Origin: Ovis canadensis
Taxonomy: Eukaryota > Chordata > Mammalia > Artiodactyla > Bovidae
Reading direction: 5' to 3'
Length of the DNA: 64,000 bases
Assembly (NCBI RefSeq): GCF_042477335.2
Contig: NC_091262.1
Coordinates: 72,092,001-72,156,000 of the forward strand
The position numbers and the translations under genes were made by a program. Within the stretch, counting starts at the first letter, position 1. Each line of letters opens with the position of its first letter. The notes beneath the pieces were generated by a model, which worked only from the letters and a program-made list of their open reading frames with translations, was not told where the DNA came from and made no database searches. Of the stretch, positions 1 to 11,500 are shown in pieces.

Positions 1-369
1 CTGCTGCCAGGCGGCTGGGAGCTGGCCCTCTTCCGCTGGGTCCCTGGTACCCAGCCCGGACTCAGAGGAAGTTGGCTGAGTGCCTCCCTTTGAGAGGACA
101 ATCCGCACTGCCTGGCCTTCCAGGCTGCTATTTGCCTGCATTGAGGAGCATCCTCGGGGCAGAGAAACAGAGCCCTGATGGGGCAATTGTGTGCTGGGTG
201 GGAAGCATTGGGCAGCCAGGTTCCAGTCCGGTCTGCCCCTTTCCTCACTCTGTGACTCCCTGAACTGACTCCCGAGCCTCAGTTTCCCCAAGTCTGGCCT
301 GAGCTGGTGGAACCAGCTGGTTCCAGCTCAGGCTTTTTTTTTTTTTTAAAGTGCTTCTGGGTCAAGGCC

Positions 370-830
370 TTTTTGCCTCTTCCAGGCCCCTCAGGGATTC
401 ATTTGCATTCTTGGAATAAAAATGTGACTGTGCTTCATGCTCAGCCGCACATCTAAATGCTTACGTGGGGTTTATTTTGGAGAAGTAACTCTCGGAACTG
501 CCACCAGCTGGGCTGGCGCCGCCGCCTCCCCTGGGCGAGGCAATCAGCCCCCCGCCGAGGCTGGAGCCCACGAGGGGCAAAGCCTCCGGACCTGGGGGAG
601 GCGCGTCCAATGAGAGCTTCACCCCAGGGGCTGTCGCGAGGCTGTTGGGAAATGTCTCATTTTTATATGTAAATAAATCATTTCCAGAGATTGCTCTGAT
701 CACAGCGGGGCTGCTGCTAAAATGTTTGAAGTGGGTCCTCTGCCACCGTAAACTTTGTTAAGCTTTATTATCGAGTCCGCTTGTTTTCCTCCACCGATGT
801 CGCAGAAATTGCCCACTCCCTGCGTTTTTG
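370..830. promoter_or_regulatory. Candidate conserved non-coding element
   Basis: A repeat-free block mixing AT-rich transcription-factor-like words (attcatttgcattc, atatgtaaataaatcat, gctttattatcgag) with a GC- and CpG-rich centre at about 510-610. It has no coding pattern. The constraint is inferred from composition only. Confidence 0.3.
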
Positions 831-995
831 CCTCTTCTGCCTTTGTCCACCCTGGTTGCCTCCCTCTGGGGCTGGGGAGCTCATCTCCAAGCCATCCATT
901 CCGTGGTAGGACTGGGTAATGGGAAAGTGCACTGGGATGGAAATTCTCTTTTGGTAGCTATTGTGTCTGCCCCCTGAGCCACACCTTGGTCTTGT

Positions 996-1203
996 TGTTT
1001 AGTAGCTAAGTCGTGTCCGACTCTTGTGACCCTGCGGACTGTAGCCCACCTGGCTCCCCTAGCCATGAGATCTCCCAGGCAAGAATACTGGAGTGGGTTG
1101 CCATTTCCTTCTCCAGCGGATCCTCCCCAGCCCAGGGGTCAAACCTGAGACTCCTGCATTGGCAGGCAGTCTCTTTACCACTGAGCCACCAGGGAAGCCC
1201 CAC
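996..1203 (-). repeat. Bov-tA SINE
   Basis: The minus strand reads the tRNA-derived head (ggcttccctggtggctcagtgg) and then the Bov-A body ending near ctaaacaac. About 208 bp, moderately diverged. Confidence 0.9.
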
Positions 1204-1219
1204 GCTGCTCTGGCCTCTC

Positions 1220-1567
1220 AGAACCAGCTGCCCCCTTGGTCACCTCCATATATGGGGCCAGGGCTCCTGCCTCCTTCCAAAGCCTGTAACAGCCTCTACC
1301 ACTTGGCCCTGGCTCCTTTCGCTCCCTCACCAGTGTGCTGCCCTTACCTCCTCTGCTCCAAAGCTGTCTGTCCTTCAAATGCACAAATGCACACCCATCT
1401 TAGGCTTTTTCACTACTGTTGCCTCTACCAGGATACTTTTTGAAAGCTTCCTTCTCAAGGATCCCAGTTCAAATGTCACTTCTTCCGAGCAACCGTCCTA
1501 GGTAAAATGTCCTCTAAAGCCGTCACTCTTATGTCATTTCCTCCAGAGCAGGTAACGTTGTTTAACT
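1220..1567 (+). repeat. L2 LINE 3' fragment, left part
   Basis: Ancient L2-like text (tcaaatgtcacttcttccgagcaa). It is cut by the BovB insertion at 1,568 and resumes at 1,870. Confidence 0.6.
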
Positions 1568-1860
1568 ATTGTTGTTGTTCAGTTGCTAAGTCATGTCTGA
1601 CTCTTTGTGACCCCATGAACTGCAGCACACCAGGCTTCCCTGTCCTACATTACCTCCCGGAGTTTGCTCAGACCCACAGCCATTGAATTGGCGATTCCGT
1701 CCAACCATCTCATTCTTTGTCACCCACTTCTTCTCCAACCCTCAGTCTTTCCCAGCATCAGGGTCTTTTCCAATGAATTGGCTCTTCTCATCAGATGGCC
1801 CAATTATTGGAGCTTCAGTATCAGTCCTTCCAGTGAATATTCAGGGCTGATTTCCTTGAC
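1568..1860 (-). mobile_element. BovB LINE 3' fragment
   Basis: The 3' end of BovB in reverse orientation (text such as aatgaattggctcttctcatc and cagttgctaagtcatgtctg). It is flanked by the 9-bp duplication tgtttaact at 1,559-1,567 and 1,861-1,869, so it is a discrete 5'-truncated insertion. Confidence 0.85.
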
Positions 1861-1869
1861 TGTTTAACT

Positions 1870-1999
1870 GTAATACAAAATTTACCTAGTCACACGTTGC
1901 TGTCTACCAAACTAGAATGCAAGTCCCCTGCCAGGATGGGTCTTTATCTTGCTCCCACTGTCATCTCAGGTCTAGCATACAGTAGGTGCTCAATAAATG
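1870..1999 (+). repeat. L2 LINE 3' end, right part
   Basis: Reads tagaatgcaagtcccctgcc and agtaggtgctcaataaatg, the typical L2 3' terminus. It continues the fragment left of the BovB insertion. Confidence 0.65.
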
Positions 2000-3139
2000 T
2001 TTCTTCCAAGAATGTGGTACCTGTGTCCTCAGAGTCTCCTGGCCCCTGGCTCCTCAATGGCCCCTTGCAAAAAGTGGATTCAGGGCCCTCACATCTACAG
2101 CCCCTCTCTGGACATGTTTCCCTTTGTCTAAATCACAGACGTCCAAACTCACTTAGCAGCAGCAGCTGTTCTCCAAACGGAATCTTAGCAGCAGGCCCAC
2201 TATATAAAACAGATAAACAGGAAGGTAATCTGGCCGAAGTCAGGGAGGAGAACAGGGTCCCCATACTCCTTGGCCTGCCTGTTCCCAGTGTGGCCTCCCA
2301 GGCACCTGCAGAGATACCTAGTTTCTGCCTGGCCATACTTGTGCCCTCTTTGATAACAGACTCTGATTTTCTTCTGTGGACCCACCCTCACTCACTCTCA
2401 GACAGGAATTCCATGCACCCTACCTTGCCAATCAGCCAGTGCCACAGTCTGTTTGCAGTGATTGGCTTGGGAAAGACACGTGACCTGGGTTGGTCCAGGG
2501 TCTAGAGCTGGAACTCTTCCTAGGAGCATCAAATAAGAAGTCTGCTCTTTGTTCTGGGGTTGCTTGGCTGGTTGAGTGGAAGGCAGAATCTGTGGGCATC
2601 CACAGGCAAGAGCCTTCCTAATATAGCCAAGTCAGAGGACGGCAGACTCAAGAGATGGAGAAAGAGTAAGCCAGGGCTAATGACATCGTCTGGACTCCGG
2701 GATCGGGCTCTGCCTGCACAAATGCAACCCTTCACTTTACAGTTACCTGAGCTTATAGATCTCCTACTTGGCTTAAGCCTGTTTGAGCCTGGCTTTCTCT
2801 CACTTATAACGGAAGGAATCCTGACTGCTATATTAGGGTTCAAGGAATACAGCTGAAGAACCACTGTTCTGTATCATCCTTCAAATCAGGCAGAATGTAT
2901 TGGATGTTTTAAAATTTCTGCCAACTTGTTTTCATGGATAATAATACCAATAACTCTCAGTTCTTCAGTGGTTTTCAGGTTTCATCACGCTTACAGAAGA
3001 ACACTGTGAAAAAAACCCAACCATTTCTACCTGTAGATCAGGAAATTGGAGCTCAGTGAGGTTAAGAGAATTGCACAGACACCTGAGGGATTAATCACAG
3101 AAATGCCTTTGCAGGGTTTTTTTTTTTAGGACTTATGAC

Positions 3140-3440
3140 AAATAAGTGAGAAAAGTATTAATACTTCAGTTACAGAAAGAGCTCACATAAATTGGCAAAC
3201 AGAACAAATAAAAATGTCTTTCAGTAAATAAATGAGCAATAGAGAAATCTCTAAAGAAGTGATTTAAGAAACAATTTAAAAATGAAAGAATATTTCAGAC
3301 TCACCAATAGTCTAAGAAATTCAAGTGAAAATAAGAAAATATTATTTTAAATTCTCATTTTTTAATGTGTAAATACAAAAGCAAACAAACAAAAATACCC
3401 AAACACTGAGTGCTGTCCTGGACATAGAAAGGCCTGCTCT
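3140..3440 (+). repeat. Old L1-like fragment
   Basis: A-rich sequence resembling the L1 ORF2 tail/3' UTR (gagctcacataaattggcaa, aatgagcaatagagaaatc). Heavily diverged; boundaries are approximate. Confidence 0.45.
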
Positions 3441-3489
3441 TCCATGACAATCCACCCGAAAAGAATTTGTCAAAAGCATGTTTAAAGCA

Positions 3490-3695
3490 GGGTGGGCAAA
3501 TGTTTCCTGAAATGGGTCAGATAATAAATATTTTCAGCTGACTGAATCATACAGGGTCTGTTGTAACTACTTAACCTGCCTTTATAGTGCAAAAGCAGCC
3601 ATAGATGTGGGTAAGGCTGTGTTCCAATAAAACTTTATTTATAAGAACAGGTGATAGGTTGGAGTTGCCCCAGGGGCCATGGCTTGCCAGTCCTT
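3490..3695 (-). repeat. hAT-type DNA transposon relic (MER-like MITE)
   Basis: Contains the recurrent text gctgtgttccaataaaactttatt with gccatagatgtgggta. Both belong to a common mammalian non-autonomous DNA element. A second copy lies near 22,320. The exact family name is uncertain. Confidence 0.55.
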
Positions 3696-4129
3696 TGTTT
3701 TACCTATTTATTGTTGAATTATTAAAATGATGGTCATAAAGACATGTACTTTCATGGAAACATACTTTGGATATAAAGCGAAAAACAGCAGGTTACCCAA
3801 TTGTTTATAAACATAACCATGCAAAGGAAACCAATAGCAAATATGAGAGAAAGAAATATACCTGAATTTGTTAGCTATGACTACATTAAAAAATATAAAT
3901 TTTAGGAGCTTAAGCCAACCACTATTATTTCTCCCAAGTCTTTATTTGGCAGGGCTGTTCTGTTGATTGGGCCGGTCTTGGCTGATTTCCTGAGGTTTGG
4001 CTGGAGGTCTGAACTGGCCTCAAAAGCATGACTCATCTCTGCCACACTCTATTGCCTCTTCTCCAGCAGATCAGTCAGGCACGGTCACCCGGGACCGCTG
4101 ACAGAGGTCAGAGAGCCAACAAAAAGCTC

Positions 4130-5377
4130 ATTTCTTTTTATTACTGAATAATAAGTCATTTTTGGATGTGCTACCATTTATTTATCCCTTCCGCTTTTGA
4201 AGGACATCTTGGTTGCTTCCAGTTTCAGTGAATTAGGAATGAAGTTGCTATAAACATTTGTGCGTGGGTTGCTGTGTGAGCATAAATTTTCACCTCCTTT
4301 GGGTAAACACCAAGGAGTGAGAATGCTTAATCGTATGGTAAGAAGACTTTTAGTTTTGTAAGAAACCACCAAACTGCCTTCCAAAGTGGCTGTAACATTT
4401 GCATTCCCACCTGTAACAAGGGTTCCTGTTGCTTCACATCCTCGTCAGCATTTGATGTCAGTGTCCCAGACCTTGGCCGTTCTCGTAGGTGTGTAGTGGT
4501 ATCTCGTTGTTTTAAGTTGCATTTCCTAATGGCATATGATGTTGGACATCTTTTCATATGCTTCTTTGCTATCTGTTTCTCTTCCTTAGAGAGATGTCTA
4601 TTCAGGTTTTTTGCCCATTTTTAAATTGGGTTGTTTTGTTTTTTTATTGTTAAGCTCTTTATGTATTATGTATATTAGTCCTTTATCAGATATGCTTTGC
4701 AAATATTGTCTACCAGAGTGTAGTTTACTTTTCATTCTCTTAAGAGTGTTTTTAACAGAGCAAAAATTTTCCTTTTAGTGAAATCCAAGTTACTGATTTT
4801 TCTTTCATGGATTGTGCTTTTGGTGATGTATCTATAAACTCACTGCCAAACCCAAGATCACACATGTTGCCTTCTAGAAGTTTTATGGTCTTGTGTTGTA
4901 CATTAAGTCTGTGATCCCTGGTGAGTTCATTTTTATGAAAAGCATAAGGCCATTATCTAGATCCTTTTGTGTGTTTTCTTTTTTTTTTTTTTCGTTATGT
5001 GGATATACTGTTATTCTATCATCATGTGTTGAAGAGACCATCCTTTTTCCATTTATCACCTTTGCTCTTTTGTCAGAGACCATTTGCCTATACATGTATG
5101 GGTCTGTTTTCTGGGTTCTTTTTTCTGTTCCTTTGATCTACTTGTATTTTTTTTTTTTTCGTCAATACTACACTGTCTTGACTGCAGTAGGTTTATAATA
5201 AGTCTTGAAGTTGAGTAATGTCAGTCCTCTGACTTTGTTCTTATTAAGTGTTATGTCGGCTGTTCTGGGTCTTTGATCTTTCCAAATAAACTTCAGAACC
5301 AGTTTGGTGATTTGCAAATAATAACTTGCTGGGATTTTTACTGGTATTTCTTTGAATGTATAAATCAAGTTGGGTAA
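4130..5377 (-). repeat. L1 LINE fragment (ORF2 end and 3' region)
   Basis: The minus strand carries L1 text: the antisense of ccaaactgccttccaaagtg and, near 5,170-5,370, a stretch translating to L1 ORF2 C-terminal-like KLVLKFIWKDQRPR and FKTYYKPTAVKTV. Many stops; a dead copy. It ends where the Bov-tA begins. Confidence 0.8.
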
Positions 5378-5578
5378 AGTGAAGAGAACTCGCTCAGTCC
5401 TGTCCAACTCTTTCAACCCCATGGACTGTAGCCCACCAGGCTCCTCAGTCCATGGGATTTTCCAGGCATGAGTACTGAAGTGGGTTGCCATTTCCTTCTT
5501 CAGGGGATCTTCCCGACCCAGGGATTGAACCCGGGTCTTCTGCATTGTAGGCAGACACTTTACCATCCAAGCTACCAG
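5378..5578 (-). repeat. Bov-tA SINE
   Basis: The Bov-A body (cccatggactgtagcccacc) followed by the complement of the tRNA-like head (ggttcaatccctgggtcg). It abuts the L1 fragment. Confidence 0.9.
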
Positions 5579-6424
5579 TGTACCGTTTATAAATGTACAG
5601 TTAATGCTAATAGGTGTGCGTCATAATGTAGATTCCATTGCTCACACATGCACATGAAGATTTGCATATTGCAGGTAGTGGTTTGGAAAAAATGCTAGGG
5701 ACAAGAGTGGAGCACCCCTCTAAGAAGTGCTGCATCGCCGGTGCCCACGACGGCCCTGAGTCAGCACCACGTGGACAAACACGAATGTCATGATTCTGAG
5801 GCAAAGGTGGGCTCTGGGTGTGGAGAAGTTCTGCAAATACCTTGACTGATTTATTTTGCTTATATTTTCCTTTTAATGTATGCACAAGGGTGATACACGA
5901 TTAAAAAAAAACTCTAGGTCTAAATAAGTTTCAACAAATATGAAATAAAAACATTTTAAGATGACAAAGAAGTGTCATAATTTACGAGTCCCTTTTGTGT
6001 CATCATTGTGACGGAGGTCTATTTTTTCTTAGTGGGACATAGAAGTAATAGTGCATCTTAAAGCTGATGTCCCTAGATTCTATGATGTGCAATAAATGGT
6101 GGTATCTGTGAGCCTCCTGGTAGAAATCCCATAGCGTATGTAGCATATGTGGAAGCAAATGGGCATTTATTTGACGGGACATTTACAAAGTTGTGGGCAG
6201 GGCTAAGGGAAATCAACCAGGGTGGTGCAGGGTCTCTGGCTGGCCACAGCTGGGAGCCTTAGGGGCAAGGAGAAGAAGCAGTTACCACAACCTGGGGAGA
6301 GGCCATAGGGAAGAATGGCTTGACTCATGCTGCCCTCTTTGCAGGAAAGAGCCAGGGGAAGGAACACCCATCCTCGCTGTCTGGCACCCCTGATCCTACG
6401 CGCATGCCTCCTCCTGTGTAGGCA

Positions 6425-6428
<4 letters not shown>

Positions 6429-6482
<54 letters not shown>
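6429..6482. repeat. (CTG)18 microsatellite
   Basis: Eighteen uninterrupted CTG triplets at the head of a BOV-A2 SINE. The open frame reading poly-Leu through it is a by-product, not a gene. Confidence 0.95.
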
Positions 6483-6484
<2 letters not shown>

Positions 6485-6712
6485 AAGTCGCTTCAGTCGT
6501 GTCCGACTCCGTGCAACCTCATAGACGGCAGCCCACCAGGCTCCCCCGTCCCTGGGATTCTCCAGGCAAGAACACTGGAGTGGGTTGCCATTTCCTTCTC
6601 CAATGCGTGAAAGTGAAAAGTGAAAGGGAAGTTGCTCAGTCGTGTTCGACCCTCAGCGACCCCATAGACTGCAGCCTACCAGGCTCCTCCGTCCATGGGA
6701 TTTTCCAGGCAT
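6483..6712 (+). repeat. BOV-A2 SINE
   Basis: Two Bov-A monomers joined by the linker gtgaaaagtgaaagggaagt. The first starts ctaagtcgcttcagtcgtg; the second ends at gattttccaggcatg and is cut short. The CTG tract is its head. Confidence 0.9.
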
Positions 6713-6987
6713 GCGCAGTGTCATTTAAACGCATTCAGAGATTCCCCTGCTGGAAACAGGATGGTGGGGAGAGTGGGCGTGGCTCTGGATGGGCACGCGG
6801 AAATCATCAGGTGGAGGCTTCTTCTTTTTTGTTTGTTTTTAGATTTTACTTTATTGTACAAAGTTTAAAAGTTTCTGAATTGCTTTATTTTTTATTTTAC
6901 TTTTATTTTTTACTTTTTTGCAAATAATCTTTAATGAGAAAGTTGAACTTGCTTTCACAAATTTTTTTTATACCAAAGTATGGTTGA

Positions 6988-7246
6988 TGGCACCCCACTC
7001 CAGTACTCTTGCCTGGAAAATCCCATGGACGGAGGAGCCTGGTGGGCTGCAGTCCATGGGGTCGCTAAGAGTCGGACACTACTGAGTGACTTCACTTTCA
7101 CTTTTCATTTTCATGCACTGGAGAAGGAAATGGCAACCCATTCCAGTGTTCTTGCCTGGAGAATCCCAGGGATGGGGGAGCCTGGTAGGCTGCTGTCTAT
7201 GGGGTCACACAGAGTCGGACTGAAGAAATTTAGCAGCAGCAGCAGC
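6988..7246 (-). repeat. BOV-A2 SINE
   Basis: Dimeric Bov-A in reverse, with the linker acttcactttcacttttcat and a short CAG head (agcagcagcagcagc) at its right end. It is flanked by tatggttga / catagttga, an imperfect duplication. Confidence 0.9.
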
Positions 7247-7327
7247 ATAGTTGATTTAAAATGTTGTGTTAATTACTGTTGTACAGCAAAGTAATTCAGT
7301 TGTATACATACATATATGTGTCCGTTC

Positions 7328-7722
7328 CTTTTTTTTTTTTTTAATTTGGCTGTGCTGGGTCTTAGTTGGGCTTCCCAGTTAGTGCTAGTGGTACAGAACC
7401 CATCTGCCAGTGCAGGAGACATAAGAGATGCAGGTTCGATCCCTGGGTTGGGAAGATCCCCTGGAGAAGGAAATGGCACCTCATTGCAGTATTCTTGCCT
7501 GGAGCATCCCATGGACAGAGAAGCCTGATGGGCTACAGTCCATAGGGTCGTAAAGAGTCAGACACAACTGCAGCAACTTAGCACAAACGCATGGGTCTTA
7601 TTTGAGGCAAGCATGATCTTTAGTTGCAGCTTGTGGGGTCTAGTTCCCTGACCAGGAATCCATACTGGGTTCCCTGCATTGGGAGTCCAGCCTCTTAGAC
7701 ACTAGACCACCAGGAAAGTCCC
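7328..7722 (-). repeat. CHR-type tRNA-derived SINE, split
   Basis: Poly-T then aatttggctgtgctgggtct on the left, and cttgtggggtctagttccct to accaccaggaaagtccc on the right. This is the complement of a tRNA-derived cetartiodactyl SINE. A Bov-tA interrupts it. Confidence 0.75.
7369..7591 (+). repeat. Bov-tA SINE nested in the CHR-type SINE
   Basis: It starts gcttcccagttagtgctagt and ends gcaacttagcaca. It is flanked by a 13-bp duplication with one mismatch (tgggtcttagttg / tgggtcttatttg). Confidence 0.9.
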
Positions 7723-8089
7723 TTTTCCTTTTAAAAAAATATTTTCTTTTCTATGATGGTTTATCAATGAGCTGCTTCTAACTCCACGCACTGCTCTCAC
7801 CCTGGGGCCCTGTGCTGAGGCCTCGTGGGCAGAGACCAGGTGCACAGGAGCCTTGAGCTCCATCGCTGCAAGCAGGCCCACTGTTTCTCCTTCACCCTCT
7901 GCAGGTTCTGCCACTTCCACCCTGTGCACAGCATGGCCAGGTCTGGCCTCTGACAGTCTCCCCGCTCCCCTCCACAGCCCAGCATCTGATTTGCAATGTG
8001 AGACACTGTGGGGAAAAATGAAACGCCAGCTTCGGGGCTGACAGTTGGGTCAGGGCTGGCGGATGTCAGCTCGCAGGCAGGGCAGTGGG

Positions 8090-8330
8090 CAGCTGGAAAT
8101 TGGACTGCGGGATGTTTATAGTTTATAAAGTGAGTTGAGCGTGTCTCAGTCTTGGCCTGAACACCTGCTGGCCCGGTTGGCTTGCCAGGCAGAGTCTGTT
8201 CTGATTTAGAGCTCTCGGTCTGCCAACTTGATCTTGGAAGCTAACTCTTTTGCTTGTCAAACCCATGGCCGATATAGGATCAAAGCATCTGTGACATCAC
8301 AGCTGTGTTATCACTGCAGGTTCCCTGTTA
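8090..8330. promoter_or_regulatory. Candidate conserved non-coding element
   Basis: Repeat-free sequence with factor-like words: atagtttataaagtgag, ttgatcttggaag and the CRE-like catctgtgacatcacagctg. The functional role is inferred only. Confidence 0.25.
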
Positions 8331-8399
8331 CTGGACAGGCCAGGAAACTGAGGCCCAGAAAGGGAAGGTGCTGGACCCAGGTGCCAGTACCTGGGGTGG

Positions 8400-8580
8400 A
8401 ACAAAGAACCCGAGGGTTAGAGTTTGCTGCCTGTGTTCAAGACCTAGCCACGAGCACTTGGATAAGCCCCTCAGTCTTCCTGTCCCAGTTTCCATCTCTG
8501 CAAAATGGGGCTGAAAATAATTCCAGGCTCGTTGTTCATGAGACTCAAATGAGCTCTGAGGCCGGTGCTCTGTGAATGAT
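8400..8580 (+). repeat. MIR SINE
   Basis: Core text tcctgtcccagtttccatctctgcaaaatgg in MIR order (broken here by divergence). Ancient and diverged. Confidence 0.6.
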
Positions 8581-11500
8581 TTTGAGCAATGCGGATTCAT
8601 GTCCGTGGCCCCTGTGAGCTAACCCAGAAAGACCTTTGGTGTTTGTCAAGTGACTTAATGAGCATGGAAAGGGCTCTATGGACTGTAAATATGCGTGCAT
8701 GCTATGCATTATGTTAAGTGGTACTCTGTAATGAGGCTGGATTTCTGCAAATCAGTGAATCTCACCAACCCCATCCATGGGCTAGAGGGTCCCCAAAATG
8801 AAGGTCCTGTGTGCTTTTCTCAGCAGCAAATCCAGAGGTTTTACTCATGGGATGTAAAGGTGATACTGATGGTTTAAACAAGAACTGCCCAGCTGTCACG
8901 TGCTTCTTGATCAACTGCTTAGTTCGGACATTTAATGCTGGCCTGGCACCCAAGGCAGTCATGAAGCCCTGGTTCACAGGCACAGCCAGGAGGAAGCCAC
9001 TGATGCTGGGAGTGAGTTCCCAGGGCTCCTGGGACCATGTGGGTTGGACTGGGCCCAGCATAGGGTCTGCTCTGCAGCATGCAGACCCACGGAAAAGTCT
9101 CAGCTTCCAAGGCTAGCAGGGAGGGGCTGGGAGAGGCCACATGGCCTCCTCAGTGCTGGAGTCTGTCATGGACCCTGGCAGGGATCATGACCTCTGCATC
9201 AGCCATGTGGGGGCTGCTGCAAGCTCCACAGAGAAAAGTGAACTCTGGCAAAAGGAACACAGCTGGACGAGGCCTTGAAGACCCACTTGTCCCAGGTACT
9301 TTGCAGAGAAACAGACAGAGGCCCAGAAAGGGGAAGGCCTGCCATGTAACACAGCAGGTCAGCCTTGAACTCAGGTCCTCGCTTTCCTGATACATGGCCT
9401 TTCCCAGTCTCTCCAGTGACTTTAGAGAATAGTTTCCAGGCTCCCGGGGGTAGGCACTGCAGCTGCTCTATGTGGGGCATGTCCATGGAACAGCCAGGAT
9501 GCTCTCAGCAGAGTGGCTGCTTTGCATGCCTCCCTCATGCTCTAGTCTAAAGATATGGCATTGCCTGGAGTTGTGCAGTGCGTAGCCTGTGCAACTGTAC
9601 ATAGCAGCCCTGTCTGGACTTACACAAAATAGACTTCTATGACAGGTCAGAGGGCATGTCCAGAAGTGGCCTATTTGCCGTGTAGACATCCCCATCAATT
9701 TTGCTAGCTGATGTTTTCCTTAAGAAGTAGGAATATACTCTAGTTACACAACTCAGGAAGGTCCACACTCTCAGGACCTTACCTCATCCACCCTTTCATT
9801 TACTGCATAAATAAGGAAAACAAGGCTGAGAGGCGAGAAGTGATTTGTATATGATCACACAATGAGTTGGTCCCAATTATTCTTGAGCGACTCCTCTGCA
9901 GACCCCTCTGGGGCCCTGGAAGTTTCTGTGAGTCTGCCCTTGGTTTCTCTCCCTTGGAATTCCACCTGTGTCCCCTGCAGTCCTGGCTGTGTACTCACCT
10001 CCACATCCTCGTCCATCTGCTCTGTGCGCCTCTGCAGAGGGAACTTTCCTTGAACATTGACTCCCTACCCCTTCTCTGGGTCCTTTTGCCAATCCTTCCT
10101 GCTCCCTCTGCTCCAGATCCATATTCCTAAGGGGCCGTCCTGAAGCCAGACTCATAGAAGTACAAGCTCTCATGGCCTCTCACACCCAGATGCCACCAGC
10201 TGTCGGGCGCCCTGTCCCCTGCCCCCTCCTCCTTCCCTCTGACCATTCTGATTTTTCTGCAGTCCTCGGCCCATCCGTTGCTGCTGTGGACCCATGTCCC
10301 GTAGATCCCGCAGCGTAAACATCTCCAGTATCTGGCCCTGCCTCCCACCTCTGCTGTCACTTCCGCTGCTCTATCCCCCTGCTGCTCCTGCCATCTGGTC
10401 TCCCTGTCCCCCAGTCCATGCCCTCAAGGAAGTGAGAAGCCTTCAGAGGTCCTTGTAAATTTCTGTGTAAAATCTGAACAGCTCAGCCTGGCTTAGGAGC
10501 CCTTCCAGGTCCAGCCCCTGTGAGACTACCCCACCCATTGCCCACCTTCTGCTCCCTTCTTTCCAGCCTTATCAGATGTTTGTGGCCCCATCAGGCTTTG
10601 GCAGTATTCTGTCCCTTTCACACGTGCTCTCACTTCCTGGGAATCCTCTCACCTCCTCAAAGACCCAGCTCGAGAGTCCCCTCTGCCACACATCAACCCT
10701 AAACCACTTTTCTGGTAAGGGTAGTGTTCAAAGCACAGAGACTCCCCGTCTTATCCACTACCCCAAGGCATCTCAGCAGGACACAGGCCTGAGGTTTTGG
10801 GGCTGAACTCTCTGCATGGTCATGCTACATCTACCCCCAGAACGTTCTGGAAAGCCTGCCTTGCATGAGAGTGATGTCTGTATGGGAATAGCTTGAAATC
10901 TGCTTTCATTTGTCGAGTGCATCATGGACAAGCACTGGGCTTCTGGAAGTGGTTGGAAGCCGTGGCCTTGCCCAGCAGCTCACAGCGGATCACTGCACCC
11001 CAGCAGGTGTCCTGTGAGGCCATCACCTCCCAGGCAGGGCTGTAACTGTTTGCATGGTCTGACTCCTACCAGAATGAGTGCAGGGTGGTGCAGGTGTCTT
11101 GGTGACCTTTCCTTTGCCCTGGAGGAAGACGGCTCTGGTGCAAGGGGCGAGCTCTGGACCAGTGCTGAGGGTCAGGGCCCGGCCCTCGTGAGCATTCTGT
11201 GTCGAGACATACTCCCCTCCACCTGCTTGCCTGCTAGCCGGGAGGACCCTCACCGATGGATCTGCCTGCTCTAGACCTTTTGCTTCTGACTCTGGCTCCC
11301 AGGCGGTGCTTGTCAACAGTCTCCCAGAGGACGCGACTCTGGTCTGGCATTCGGAACTTTGGGGCTGCCATTCCCACGGGGCTCCACACTCAGTATTGTT
11401 ATAATAACTCTGTGAGGTAGGAGGCTATTAACATACCTGTTCACAGGTGTGTACGGTGAGTAAGGAAGCGTAAGGGAGACTCAGAGATAAGAGGCGACAT

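Larger units (their letters stand above)
6830..7770. repeat. L1 3' region interrupted by nested SINEs
   Basis: AT-rich ruminant L1 3'-end text (tagttgatttaaaatgttgt, tgtacagcaaagtaattcag, later tatgatggtttatcaatgag). A BOV-A2 (6,988-7,246) and a tRNA-derived SINE (about 7,328-7,722) lie within it; the latter contains a Bov-tA (7,369-7,591). Confidence 0.6.

Noticed and set aside
6327-6524. Frame with a long poly-leucine run
   Set aside because: Produced by the CTG microsatellite at the head of a BOV-A2 SINE.
7369-7591. tRNA gene-like head sequences in Bov-tA and CHR-type SINEs
   Set aside because: They are tRNA-derived SINE heads with degraded cloverleaf potential and a SINE body or tail, not tRNA genes.
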